From Porticoccaceae bacterium (GTDB lineage Bacteria; Pseudomonadota; Gammaproteobacteria; Pseudomonadales; Porticoccaceae), in contig DLXZ01000024.1 of NCBI GenBank assembly GCA_003448675.1, positions 529 to 14,629 on the forward strand: 14,101 nucleotides of DNA. The letters are read 5' to 3'. This document shows, piece by piece, positions 1 through 6,383 of this stretch. Below the pieces are notes generated by a model that did no database searches, was not told where the DNA came from, and was given only the letters and a program-made list of their open reading frames with translations. The translations under genes and the position numbers were made by a program. Each line of letters opens with the position of its first letter. Position 1 is the stretch's first letter.

Positions 1-1846
1 GACTCTGGCTGATCCAGGGACTGGCCGCACAGAGCGTCACCAGCTGCTGAAGCGCCTGTGTGTTTTCAATCAGCAACACCAGATAGGCGCTGCGCCGGGC
101 CACCGATTCCACCAGCTGCAATACCCGAGCCAGTGCTTCGGTGCTGTTTTCCACCCCGGCGCAGGCCAGGATGAGTTGGGGCATCAGGCGGTCCAGACGA
201 GCGCGGGTTTCCACCGGCATGGTCAGGACTTTCTGGCTGCTACCCAGAATATGAAGGCGATCCGCCGCGGGTCCTGGATCATCAAAATCCAGGGCCGTGA
301 GTGCCGCTACGAACTCACTGACATCATTATTAAGCCAGGCCGCTTCAAGCTGGGGGAGTTGCACTGAGGCATCCGCCGATTGTGCCTCCTTATTCCCGTT
401 TTCTTGTTCGGCCTCATCATCGGCTACCAGCGCCTGAAAGTGGCCCTTGACCCGATCCCGGTAATTTTCGAGGGCTGCTATACACGCATCCCAGCCAGAA
501 TAGCCCATCATAAAGGCCACCCGAGCGCGATCGGCCGCGCCATCACTATCCCCATCATCACCGGGCAGCTCCTGGGTTTGTTCATCCCGCCAACCCTGGA
601 GCACATGCTCCAGGTTGCGCAGGAAGACATAGGCTTGCCACAGACCGGCACCGGCGCCATCGGGCAGGGATTGCTCTTCATCTAGCAGGCGCAGAATGGC
701 GCGCAGCTCACGCTGCTGGAAACGCTGATCGCGACCACCCCACACCAGCTGGAAAGCCTGGGCGATAAACTCTACTTCCCGAATGCCACCGTGGCCCAGT
801 TTTATATTGTTCGACAAGCCCCGGCGCTGTACTTCAAGGTTGATCATGGCCTTCATGTCTCGCAAAGACTGGATCACGCTGAAGTCGGTATAACGCCGGT
901 AGGTAAAGGCCCGCAGGATTCGCTCCAGGTTATCCGCCGCAGGGTCGCGATCACTGCCGGGCACCCCGATAACGCGACTTTTGACCATCGCGTAACGCTC
1001 CCAGTCCCGGCCCTGATTCTGATAGTACTCTTCCATGGCATCGAAACTGAGGGCCAGGGCGCCGCTACCACCATAGGGCCGAAGGCGCATGTCCACGCGA
1101 AACACCTGGCCATCGACGGTGGTGTTATCCAGAGCCTGGATCAACTTCTGGGCCAGGCGAGTAAAAAACTCCTGATTGCTGCGGGTTTTCGCCACGCCCG
1201 TGGTTTCACCACTTTCCGGGTAGGCGAAAATCAGGTCGATGTCAGAGGAAACATTCAGTTCCCAGGCACCCAGTTTGCCCATGCCCAGCACCAGCAAGTG
1301 CTGCTCGACGCCGCTAAGCGCGCTCGTTGGCGTACCCCAACTTTCGCAGAGCCAGCGATGCAATTTGTCCCGCGCCACAACGATGACCGCGTCAGCCAAC
1401 AGGGACATCTCGCGAGTAGTGGCGAGCATTTTCTGCTCGGCATCGGTGTTGACGCCCGCCAGATCCCGCCAGACGATGCGCAGCATCTGATAGCGACGAA
1501 ACCGGCGCAACTGGCGGTGCAGCGTTGCCTCCCGCTCCGATGGGGTTTCAGCGTCTTGCGCCACCGCCTCCAGGCAGCGCTGATAAGGCGTTGACTCGTG
1601 ATCGTCGCATTCGAGATCGCCACTCTCTACCAGCTCGCGGAAAACTTCCGGGTGGCGCACACAGGTGTTTGCAACAAATTCACTGCCGGCCCAGACCCGG
1701 AACAATTGTTCGGAAAAGTCGGCATCACCCAGACAAGCATCCAACCAGAGACCGAGTTCCTCGGGTGCGCTTTCCCGAAAACGCTCCAGAAAACGCTCCA
1801 CCCGAGCCTGTAGTAGTGGCGGCAAATCTGATAGTTGCTGAGTCAA
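1..1846 (-). CDS. glnE: Bifunctional glutamine synthetase adenylyltransferase/adenylyl-removing enzyme, 5' part (truncated by window edge)
   Basis: GlnE adds AMP to, or removes it from, glutamine synthetase in response to PII and glutamine, so it sets the activity of ammonium assimilation in the cytoplasm. About 615 codons are visible of the roughly 950 usual for the family, covering the N-terminal adenylyl-removing nucleotidyltransferase domain, the linker and the beginning of the second half. The diagnostic motif GMGKLGAWELNVSSDIDLIF lies at residues 188-207, with metal-binding Asp202 and Asp204. It is followed by VDMRLRPYGGSG (251 on), QGRDWERYAMVK and GGIREVEFI. The visible part ends near the conserved LCAASPWISQ stretch. 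The start is a TTG: an in-frame TAG lies 15 codons upstream, no ATG intervenes, and AAGGA sits 9 nt before it. The gene is divergent from argE. The C-terminal adenylylating domain is outside the window. No frameshift is seen. Identification is very secure; the exact start is likely. Confidence 0.96.
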   Translation of the reverse strand, partial: MTQQLSDLPPLLQARVERFLERFRESAPEELGLWLDACLGDADFSEQLFRVWAGSEFVANTCVRHPEVFRELVESGDLECDDHESTPYQRCLEAVAQDAETPSEREATLHRQLRRFRRYQMLRIVWRDLAGVNTDAEQKMLATTREMSLLADAVIVVARDKLHRWLCESWGTPTSALSGVEQHLLVLGMGKLGAWELNVSSDIDLIFAYPESGETTGVAKTRSNQEFFTRLAQKLIQALDNTTVDGQVFRVDMRLRPYGGSGALALSFDAMEEYYQNQGRDWERYAMVKSRVIGVPGSDRDPAADNLERILRAFTYRRYTDFSVIQSLRDMKAMINLEVQRRGLSNNIKLGHGGIREVEFIAQAFQLVWGGRDQRFQQRELRAILRLLDEEQSLPDGAGAGLWQAYVFLRNLEHVLQGWRDEQTQELPGDDGDSDGAADRARVAFMMGYSGWDACIAALENYRDRVKGHFQALVADDEAEQENGNKEAQSADASVQLPQLEAAWLNNDVSEFVAALTALDFDDPGPAADRLHILGSSQKVLTMPVETRARLDRLMPQLILACAGVENSTEALARVLQLVESVARRSAYLVLLIENTQALQQLVTLCAASPWISQS

Positions 1847-1855
1847 GAACTGTTT

Positions 1856-1860
1856 TCCTT
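1856..1860 (-). promoter_or_regulatory. Ribosome binding site of glnE (decides the TTG start)
   Basis: AAGGA on the minus strand, 9 nt before the TTG at 1846. Together with the in-frame TAG upstream and the absence of ATG or GTG in between, it supports TTG as the glnE start. Confidence 0.6.
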
Positions 1861-1865
1861 GCAGC

Positions 1866-1877
1866 CGGTTTAAACCG
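1866..1877. repeat. Perfect 12-bp palindrome in the glnE leader
   Basis: CGGTTTAAACCG is a perfect 12-bp inverted repeat. It lies between the putative glnE -10 and the glnE ribosome binding site, where a repressor operator or a short 5' leader hairpin would act. No known regulator is recognised from the sequence. Confidence 0.5.
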
Positions 1878-1879
1878 CC

Positions 1880-1888
1880 ATTCTAACA
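1880..1888 (-). promoter_or_regulatory. Candidate extended -10 promoter of glnE
   Basis: The minus strand reads TGTTAGAAT, an extended -10 (TGn followed by TAGAAT, 5 of 6 matches to TATAAT). A TTGCCA that resembles a -35 lies at 1906-1911, but the 20-nt spacer is longer than ideal, so the TGn element would have to carry recognition. Transcription would start near 1873, inside the palindrome described separately. Inferred from consensus matching only. Confidence 0.35.
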
Positions 1889-2014
1889 GCCCGCTCCACT
1901 CGGATTGGCAATTGGACGAAACCGGCACTTGATTTACAACAGCCATACGGCAACCTCTGTTAACGGCAAGTGGCATTGCTTTTATTTCGTCATGCCTTCT
2001 AAACTGGCGACCCT

Positions 2015-3145
2015 ATGACACTCCTGCAAATGCTCCACCAGCTCATCGCCTGCAATTCCATCAGCAGCCCCAACTCCGACATTGATCAGGGCAACCGCGA
2101 GCTGATCGACACCCTGGCCAACTGGCTCGACGGACTGGGCTTTGCTACTGAAATCATGGCTCTTGAAGACCCCCGAAAGGCCAACCTGATCGCCACCCTC
2201 GGCAGCGGGCCGGGTGGACTGGTGCTGGCCGGGCACACGGACACCGTGCCCTGCGACGAAGGGCTCTGGCGGCAGTCACCCTTCGAGCTGACAGAGCGCG
2301 ACAATAAACTTTATGGCCTGGGCATTTGCGATATGAAAAGCTTTTTCGCCCTGGCCATCGAAGCCGTCAAACCCCTGCTCGATAAAACACCCAAGCAACC
2401 GCTGATTATTCTCGCCACCGCCGATGAAGAGTCTTCCATGGCCGGGGCCAAGGCCCTGGTGGAGGCGGGCAAGCCCGAGGCCCGCTATGCCCTGATCGGC
2501 GAGCCCACGGGGCTGAAACCCATTGCCACCCACAAGGGCATCATCGTCGAAAAGCTGGTCATACAGGGCAAATCCGGTCATTCCAGCAACCCGGCTTTGG
2601 GCGCCAACGCCTTGCTGACCATGCACGACGCCCTGGGTGAGCTGCGAACACTACAGGCCGAGTTCAGAGAGCGCTATCACAACCCCCTGTTCGAAGTGGA
2701 TTACCCGACGCTGAACCTGGGCCATATTCATGGGGGCGACAACCCCAACCGCATATGCGGCCACTGCGAGCTGGGATTTGAAATCCGACCTCTACCAGGG
2801 ATGAATATTGAAGAACTCTACCAACAGCTCGAACAACGCCTGCTGGCCCTGGGAACCGAGGAGGGCACCGAGCTGTCATTGGAGCATCTCGTCGGCGTGC
2901 CGCCCTTTGCCTGCCAGGAACAGAGCGAGTTGCTCCGCTATTGCGAGCAATTGACCGGCCACAGTGCTGGCGCCGTGGCCTTTGCCACCGAAGCGCCCTA
3001 TCTGCAACAACTGGGCATGGATGTGCTGGTCATGGGGCCAGGCGATATCGACCAGGCCCACCAACCCAACGAATACCTGGCTACCGGCCGTATTCAGCCC
3101 ATGACCGACTATCTGTCGCAGTTGATTAACCGCTACTGTTTTTGA
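2015..3145 (+). CDS. argE: Acetylornithine deacetylase
   Basis: ArgE hydrolyses N2-acetyl-L-ornithine to ornithine and acetate in the linear arginine pathway, in the cytoplasm, as a di-metal M20 family peptidase-like enzyme. The 376 aa are close to the usual length (383 in E. coli). Metal and catalytic residues are all in place: GHTDT (His74, Asp76), GICDMK (Asp106), ADEESS (Glu138 as general base, Glu139), IGEPT (Glu163) and DQAHQPNEY (His349). The dimerisation-domain signature KGKSGHSS-like (QGKSGHSSNPALG) starts at residue 184. The ATG at 2015 is the only reasonable start: an in-frame TAA lies at 2000-2002, although the ribosome binding site is weak. It is divergent from glnE and 99 nt upstream of argA, which catalyses the first step of the same pathway. 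Having argE as well as a classical argA suggests acetyl-recycling by ArgJ need not be the only route. Confidence 0.96.
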   Translation: MTLLQMLHQLIACNSISSPNSDIDQGNRELIDTLANWLDGLGFATEIMALEDPRKANLIATLGSGPGGLVLAGHTDTVPCDEGLWRQSPFELTERDNKLYGLGICDMKSFFALAIEAVKPLLDKTPKQPLIILATADEESSMAGAKALVEAGKPEARYALIGEPTGLKPIATHKGIIVEKLVIQGKSGHSSNPALGANALLTMHDALGELRTLQAEFRERYHNPLFEVDYPTLNLGHIHGGDNPNRICGHCELGFEIRPLPGMNIEELYQQLEQRLLALGTEEGTELSLEHLVGVPPFACQEQSELLRYCEQLTGHSAGAVAFATEAPYLQQLGMDVLVMGPGDIDQAHQPNEYLATGRIQPMTDYLSQLINRYCF

Positions 3146-3176
3146 GTCACAGCTCTCTCACCCACTGTCACGGTGC

Positions 3177-3185
3177 TGTTATAAT
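3177..3185 (+). promoter_or_regulatory. Candidate extended -10 promoter of argA
   Basis: TGTTATAAT is an exact extended -10 element (TGn plus TATAAT) in the argE-argA gap. No good -35 is found 16-18 nt upstream, as is common for extended -10 promoters. Start of transcription would be near 3192, leaving a leader of about 50 nt before the argA ATG. This suggests argA has its own promoter in addition to read-through from argE. Confidence 0.42.
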
Positions 3186-3244
3186 TGCTTGAAAACCAAA
3201 GGCTTGCCGACTACCCGGCCCGCCACCCGCGCGATACCCAAGCC

Positions 3245-4552
3245 ATGAGCAATTACGTCAAATTTTTTCGCGACACCTCGCCCTACATCAATATGCACAG
3301 AGGCAAGACCTTCGTGCTGATGCTGCCAGGGGAGTGCGTGGGCGCTACCAACTTCAGCCATATCATCCACGATATAGCGCTGCTCAATAACCTGGGCATT
3401 AAAATCGTGCTGGTGCACGGCGCGCGCCCTCAGATCGACGAAAAACTGGCCCAACGCCAGCTTGAATCCAGCTTCAACAATCACACCCGCATTACCGATA
3501 CCGACACCATGGCCTGCGTCAAGGATGCGGTAGGCTGCACGGCCATCAGTATCGAAGCCCTGTTGTCCATGAGCATGGCCAACTCACCCATGCAGGGCTC
3601 TCGCCTGCGCGTGATCCGCGGTAACTTTATTACCGCCAAGCCCCTGGGTGTGCGCGGCGGCGTGGACTTTCATCATACCGGTGAAGTGCGCCGCATTGAC
3701 CGCGCCGGCATCAGGCGCCAGCTGGATGAAGGCTCCATTGTGCTGCTATCACCGCTGGGTTATTCACCCACCGGCGAAGCCTTTAATCTCAGCAGCGCGG
3801 ACGTGGCCACCCAGGCGGCAATTGCCCTGGAAGCGCAGAAGTTGATCTGCTTCAGCGGTCAGACCGGCATACTCGACGCCGACAAGACCCTGGTAAAAAG
3901 CATCAACATGACCGAAGTGCAGAACTGGCTGGGCAAGCTGAAAGACCAGCCGCCCCTCCACGACGCCCTACGCGCCGGCTACGATGCCTGCCTCAATGGC
4001 GTATCCCGCAGTCACATCATCAGCTACACGGAGGATGGGGCTCTGCTTCAGGAGCTATTTACCCGAGAAGGTTCTGGCACCCTGCTATCCCACGACGGCG
4101 GCGAGCAACTGCGCCAGGCGACCATTGATGATGTGGGTGGTGTGCTGGAGTTGATCTCGCCACTGGAAGAATCCGGTGCTCTGGTAAAACGCTCCCGTGA
4201 GCTGCTGGAAACGGAAATCTCCCGCTTTCAGGTCATTGTGCATCCCGAAGGCATGGTTATCGCCTGCGCGGCGCTCTACCCCTTTGCCGGCAGTGACGCC
4301 GGTGAGCTGGCCTGCGTGGTGACACACCCGGATTTCCATAATCGCGGGCTGGCGGCGCGGCTATTGCAGTCCCTGGAAAATCAGGCCAACGCCGATTTTG
4401 GTCTCAAGCGCCTGTTCGTGCTCACCACCCAGGCCTCCCACTGGTTTAAGGAGCAGGGTTTTCGTGAATCGTCACTGGCGGAACTGCCGGCGGAGAAAGC
4501 CGCGCTCTATAACTTGCAGCGCAACTCCAGGATTCTGGTTAAACCTATTTAA
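3245..4552 (+). CDS. argA: Amino-acid N-acetyltransferase (N-acetylglutamate synthase)
   Basis: ArgA transfers acetyl from acetyl-CoA to L-glutamate, the committed first step of arginine synthesis, and is normally feedback-inhibited by arginine. The protein (435 aa) has the classical two-domain build: an amino-acid-kinase-like regulatory domain (about 1-280, with VLVHGARPQI at 56-65, MQGSRLRV at 116-123 and LLSPLGYSPTGE at 167-178) and a C-terminal GNAT acetyltransferase domain (about 290-430, with the acetyl-CoA loop HPDFHNRGLAARLL at 361-374). The length matches Pseudomonas and E. coli ArgA. I use the ATG at 3245, whose product begins MSNYVKFF like its relatives. A TTG 20 codons upstream would begin inside the putative -10 element and adds non-conserved residues. 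The ribosome binding site is weak. It lies 99 nt after argE and is followed by an intrinsic terminator. Confidence 0.95.
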   Translation: MSNYVKFFRDTSPYINMHRGKTFVLMLPGECVGATNFSHIIHDIALLNNLGIKIVLVHGARPQIDEKLAQRQLESSFNNHTRITDTDTMACVKDAVGCTAISIEALLSMSMANSPMQGSRLRVIRGNFITAKPLGVRGGVDFHHTGEVRRIDRAGIRRQLDEGSIVLLSPLGYSPTGEAFNLSSADVATQAAIALEAQKLICFSGQTGILDADKTLVKSINMTEVQNWLGKLKDQPPLHDALRAGYDACLNGVSRSHIISYTEDGALLQELFTREGSGTLLSHDGGEQLRQATIDDVGGVLELISPLEESGALVKRSRELLETEISRFQVIVHPEGMVIACAALYPFAGSDAGELACVVTHPDFHNRGLAARLLQSLENQANADFGLKRLFVLTTQASHWFKEQGFRESSLAELPAEKAALYNLQRNSRILVKPI

Positions 4553-4619
4553 ACCCCGATCTGGCCAAGCTCATAGAAACCAGGCCCATAAAAACCCGAC
4601 CCAGATAAACAAGACCCAT

Positions 4620-4651
4620 AAAAAAGGCGGACTTCATGTCCACCTTTTTTT
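4620..4651. terminator. Intrinsic terminator after argA, probably bidirectional
   Basis: The hairpin has arms AAAAAAGGCGGAC (4620-4632) and GTCCACCTTTTTT (4638-4650), with one mismatch and a 5-nt loop, ending in seven T. The A-rich left arm gives the same structure on the minus strand, so it can also stop the leftward three-gene cluster that ends at 4707. Confidence 0.85.
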
Positions 4652-4706
4652 GTTTCAGAGCTGTCCGTTACAACAGCCATTCAAACCCTCAGGCTCGAAT
4701 CAGCTC

Positions 4707-4997
4707 CTAGGCTTTTTTATCGAAATAACGTATCGACGGCGGTTGGGTCAACCAGGCGCCCAAGGCATCAAGAGCACCGGTCTCCTGACGCCAGGCCAGG
4801 TATTTTTCATAATGCTGACGGGTTTCCCATTGCTCAATGGCAACGACAGTGGTGGGATCATCCTGATCCTGATGGGCATAAACCTCAATGCAACCATCAT
4901 AGTTGCGGGTTTCCGGCAGCATTGCGCCGAGGCCATTAATGGTGTCGCTGACACACTCCGGTTTAACTTTCAGTTCCAGCAGTACGGTACAGGCCAT
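4707..4997 (-). CDS. Antibiotic biosynthesis monooxygenase (ABM) domain protein, YgiN-like
   Basis: This 96-aa single-domain protein has the dimeric ferredoxin-like ABM fold seen in YgiN-type putative quinol monooxygenases and heme- or polyketide-modifying enzymes. Sequence support: an N-terminal strand VLLELKVKPECV, then a helix, ETRNYDGCIEVYAHQDQDDP (29-48), then VVAIEQWETRQHYEKYLAWR (51-70), the usual spacing of E-W-x-x-x-x-x-x-Y/H in this fold. No signal peptide or membrane segment is present, so it is cytoplasmic. The start has a strong ribosome binding site (AAGGAG, 7 nt spacing). It is the last gene of a leftward cluster, 79 nt after the methyltransferase. The substrate cannot be told from sequence; many ABM proteins are annotated oxygenases without proven activity. 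Confidence 0.85.
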   Translation of the reverse strand: MACTVLLELKVKPECVSDTINGLGAMLPETRNYDGCIEVYAHQDQDDPTTVVAIEQWETRQHYEKYLAWRQETGALDALGAWLTQPPSIRYFDKKA

Positions 4998-5076
4998 GGC
5001 TTGTCTCCTTGTGTTGTTTGTTTAGTTGTCATTGTTTTGGCCAGCCGATCATAGAAGATGCGGTCCCGGAATGCCA

Positions 5077-5697
5077 TCAGGCAATACTGGCGACGCCCCA
5101 GTAGTTATAGGCGAACAATTTGGGGGTGGACGGCAGGTACATGGCGTCCAGCTCATCAATGGCAAAGCCGCTGTCGGTCAATAACTGGGGAATTTTCCGG
5201 TTTAAATTGCAACCACCCGCCAACTTCTTCCACAATGGATTAATCCGGTTTTGCCAATTGAGCACACCCTCGTCTGGTGCTTCACCGTGTTCGGTAAAGA
5301 CCAGCTTGCCACCAGGCTTGAGCACCCGGCGCATCTGCTGTAGCGCCGTCGACCAATCGGGAATGGTGCACAGGGTATAAGTGAGCAGGATGCTATCGAC
5401 GCTGTCGTCCTCCAATGGAATTTCTTCACCCGGCAGGTCAATCAACTTTACATCCAGGCCAGAACTTTCGATGTTGGGACGGGATTTTTCCCGCATCGCC
5501 TCCGAGGGCTCCAGCCCCCAGATAAATTCCACTTTATTCCGATCATAGTAGGGCAGGTTAAGGGCCGACCCCATGCCCACTTCCAGCACTCGACCTTCGC
5601 ACAGAGGCGCAACTTTTTTGCGTTGATAAAGAATCGGCTTGGTACCGCAGGCACAATTAATAAATGGTGCAAGAAAATATTTATCGTATAAACCCAT
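5077..5697 (-). CDS. Class I SAM-dependent methyltransferase, METTL7 (thiol methyltransferase)-like
   Basis: A 206-aa methyltransferase with the Rossmann-type SAM-binding core: motif I VLEVGMGSALN (37-47), acidic ribose contact Glu63 in GLEPSEAM, motif II/III region DDSVDSILLTYTLCTI (97-112), and VLKPGGKLVFTEHG (125-138). The features that set it apart from general UbiE-like enzymes are LCTIPDW, the EHGEAPD segment, NPLWKKLAGGCNL (153-165) and the terminal NYWGVA. These resemble the animal METTL7/TMT1 family, some of which methylate small thiols. The resemblance is from memory of the family and function is inferred. No signal peptide is seen. The ribosome binding site is weak (AGGGA). It lies 42 nt downstream of the four-helix membrane protein and 79 nt upstream of the ABM gene, an operon-like arrangement. 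The true substrate is unknown. Confidence 0.85.
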   Translation of the reverse strand: MGLYDKYFLAPFINCACGTKPILYQRKKVAPLCEGRVLEVGMGSALNLPYYDRNKVEFIWGLEPSEAMREKSRPNIESSGLDVKLIDLPGEEIPLEDDSVDSILLTYTLCTIPDWSTALQQMRRVLKPGGKLVFTEHGEAPDEGVLNWQNRINPLWKKLAGGCNLNRKIPQLLTDSGFAIDELDAMYLPSTPKLFAYNYWGVASIA

Positions 5698-5739
5698 CGT
5701 TTTTCCCTACATTGCGGCAGCTTTCCAAGCCAGACAACT

Positions 5740-6195
5740 TTAGACAAGCTGCGCGAGAACACCGGTAAAAAGGATTAAAAATCCACCCATTTCGGCAATG
5801 ATCAAAAGATTCATTACGCGCGCCATTTTTTCCGGCTCCGGATTGTTGCGAAACTGGTTGTCGGTAACGTTAGCTCGCCCCAATTGAATATACAAAAAAA
5901 TAGCAAAACCAAAGAACAGCAGCGGTGCCAGGGTGGCAATAACATTTACCACCATAGGCCAGGCGCTGAGCGCGGCAAATACCGCCAGCAGCATGGCGGC
6001 GAAGGCGTACATGAGACCCGCCCGGTGGGCAATATCGACATAATGGGGCGCCAGATGCTCCTCACTAGCAGCCATACAGCGATACTTCCAGACCCCGGTA
6101 AACAGGGCGGAAAGAAAAAACAATCCCGAAGCCAGCACCGCCAGCACGACGGCCGGGTTGCCTGGAAATAGCCCCTCTGGACTAAGAAAGTTCAT
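5740..6195 (-). CDS. Four-helix integral membrane protein of unknown function
   Basis: The 151-aa protein has four predicted membrane helices, at about residues 14-36, 57-78, 81-104 and 128-149. The loop between helices 1 and 2 carries GVWKYRCMAASEEHLAPHYVDIAHRAG, with conserved-looking charged and aromatic residues. The hydrophilic segment at 105-126 (GRANVTDNQFRNNPEPEK) separates helices 3 and 4. I do not recognise a named family; size and topology recall small MAPEG-like or DUF membrane proteins. I chose the ATG at 6195 because AGGTGG sits 6 nt before it. The GTG three codons upstream lacks a ribosome binding site. It is the first gene of the leftward cluster with the methyltransferase and the ABM protein, and divergent from ilvD. 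It may anchor or supply a membrane-soluble substrate to the two enzymes, but this is only a guess from context. Confidence 0.8.
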   Translation of the reverse strand: MNFLSPEGLFPGNPAVVLAVLASGLFFLSALFTGVWKYRCMAASEEHLAPHYVDIAHRAGLMYAFAAMLLAVFAALSAWPMVVNVIATLAPLLFFGFAIFLYIQLGRANVTDNQFRNNPEPEKMARVMNLLIIAEMGGFLILFTGVLAQLV

Positions 6196-6200
6196 AATCG

Positions 6201-6206
6201 CCACCT
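6201..6206 (-). promoter_or_regulatory. Ribosome binding site of the four-helix membrane protein
   Basis: AGGTGG on the minus strand, 6 nt before the ATG at 6195. It overlaps the competing GTG (6204-6202), which makes that GTG an unlikely start. Confidence 0.6.
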
Positions 6207-6273
6207 GATTATTTTATTAGCTACGCCACCATGGTAACCCAGGCGCTGGTAAGCGGGAAATATGAACTTCGCG

Positions 6274-6302
6274 TTGCGACAAACCCCTTTACTGGGTATT
6301 TT
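6274..6302 (+). promoter_or_regulatory. Candidate sigma-70-type promoter of ilvD
   Basis: TTGCGA (6274-6279) and TATTTT (6297-6302) are separated by exactly 17 nt. Each matches four of six consensus bases. Transcription would begin near 6309, giving a leader of about 75 nt before the chosen ilvD ATG. No attenuator hairpin with a T-run and no leader peptide rich in Ile/Val/Leu is visible in this leader. Consensus matching only. Confidence 0.35.
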
Positions 6303-6383
6303 GGCCGACCACTCGGGTCTGTTATCCTTGCTGCCTTTTTAAACAATTGCGTTCAACATTTATCGACTGAAAAGGGTTTGACA

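Noticed and set aside
791..1594. Plus-strand open frame of 267 codons
   Set aside because: It lies antisense to glnE, whose minus-strand frame has unmistakable GlnE motifs through the same bases. The plus-strand translation resembles no protein family.
3185..3244. TTG at 3185 as an earlier argA start
   Set aside because: It overlaps the TATAAT element and adds 20 non-conserved residues. The ATG at 3245 gives the family-typical N-terminus.
4585..4625. Repeated CCCATAAAAA, 30 nt apart, before the argA terminator
   Set aside because: Two copies of a short A-rich word in an A-rich linker are expected by chance. There are no further copies or symmetry to suggest a functional array.
4398..5054. 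Plus-strand open frame of 218 codons across the argA end and the ABM gene
   Set aside because: It runs through the argA 3' end, the terminator hairpin and antisense to the ABM gene. The translation has no family character.
6196..6204. GTG at 6204 as the start of the four-helix membrane protein
   Set aside because: The AGGTGG ribosome binding site overlaps this GTG and is well spaced for the ATG at 6195.
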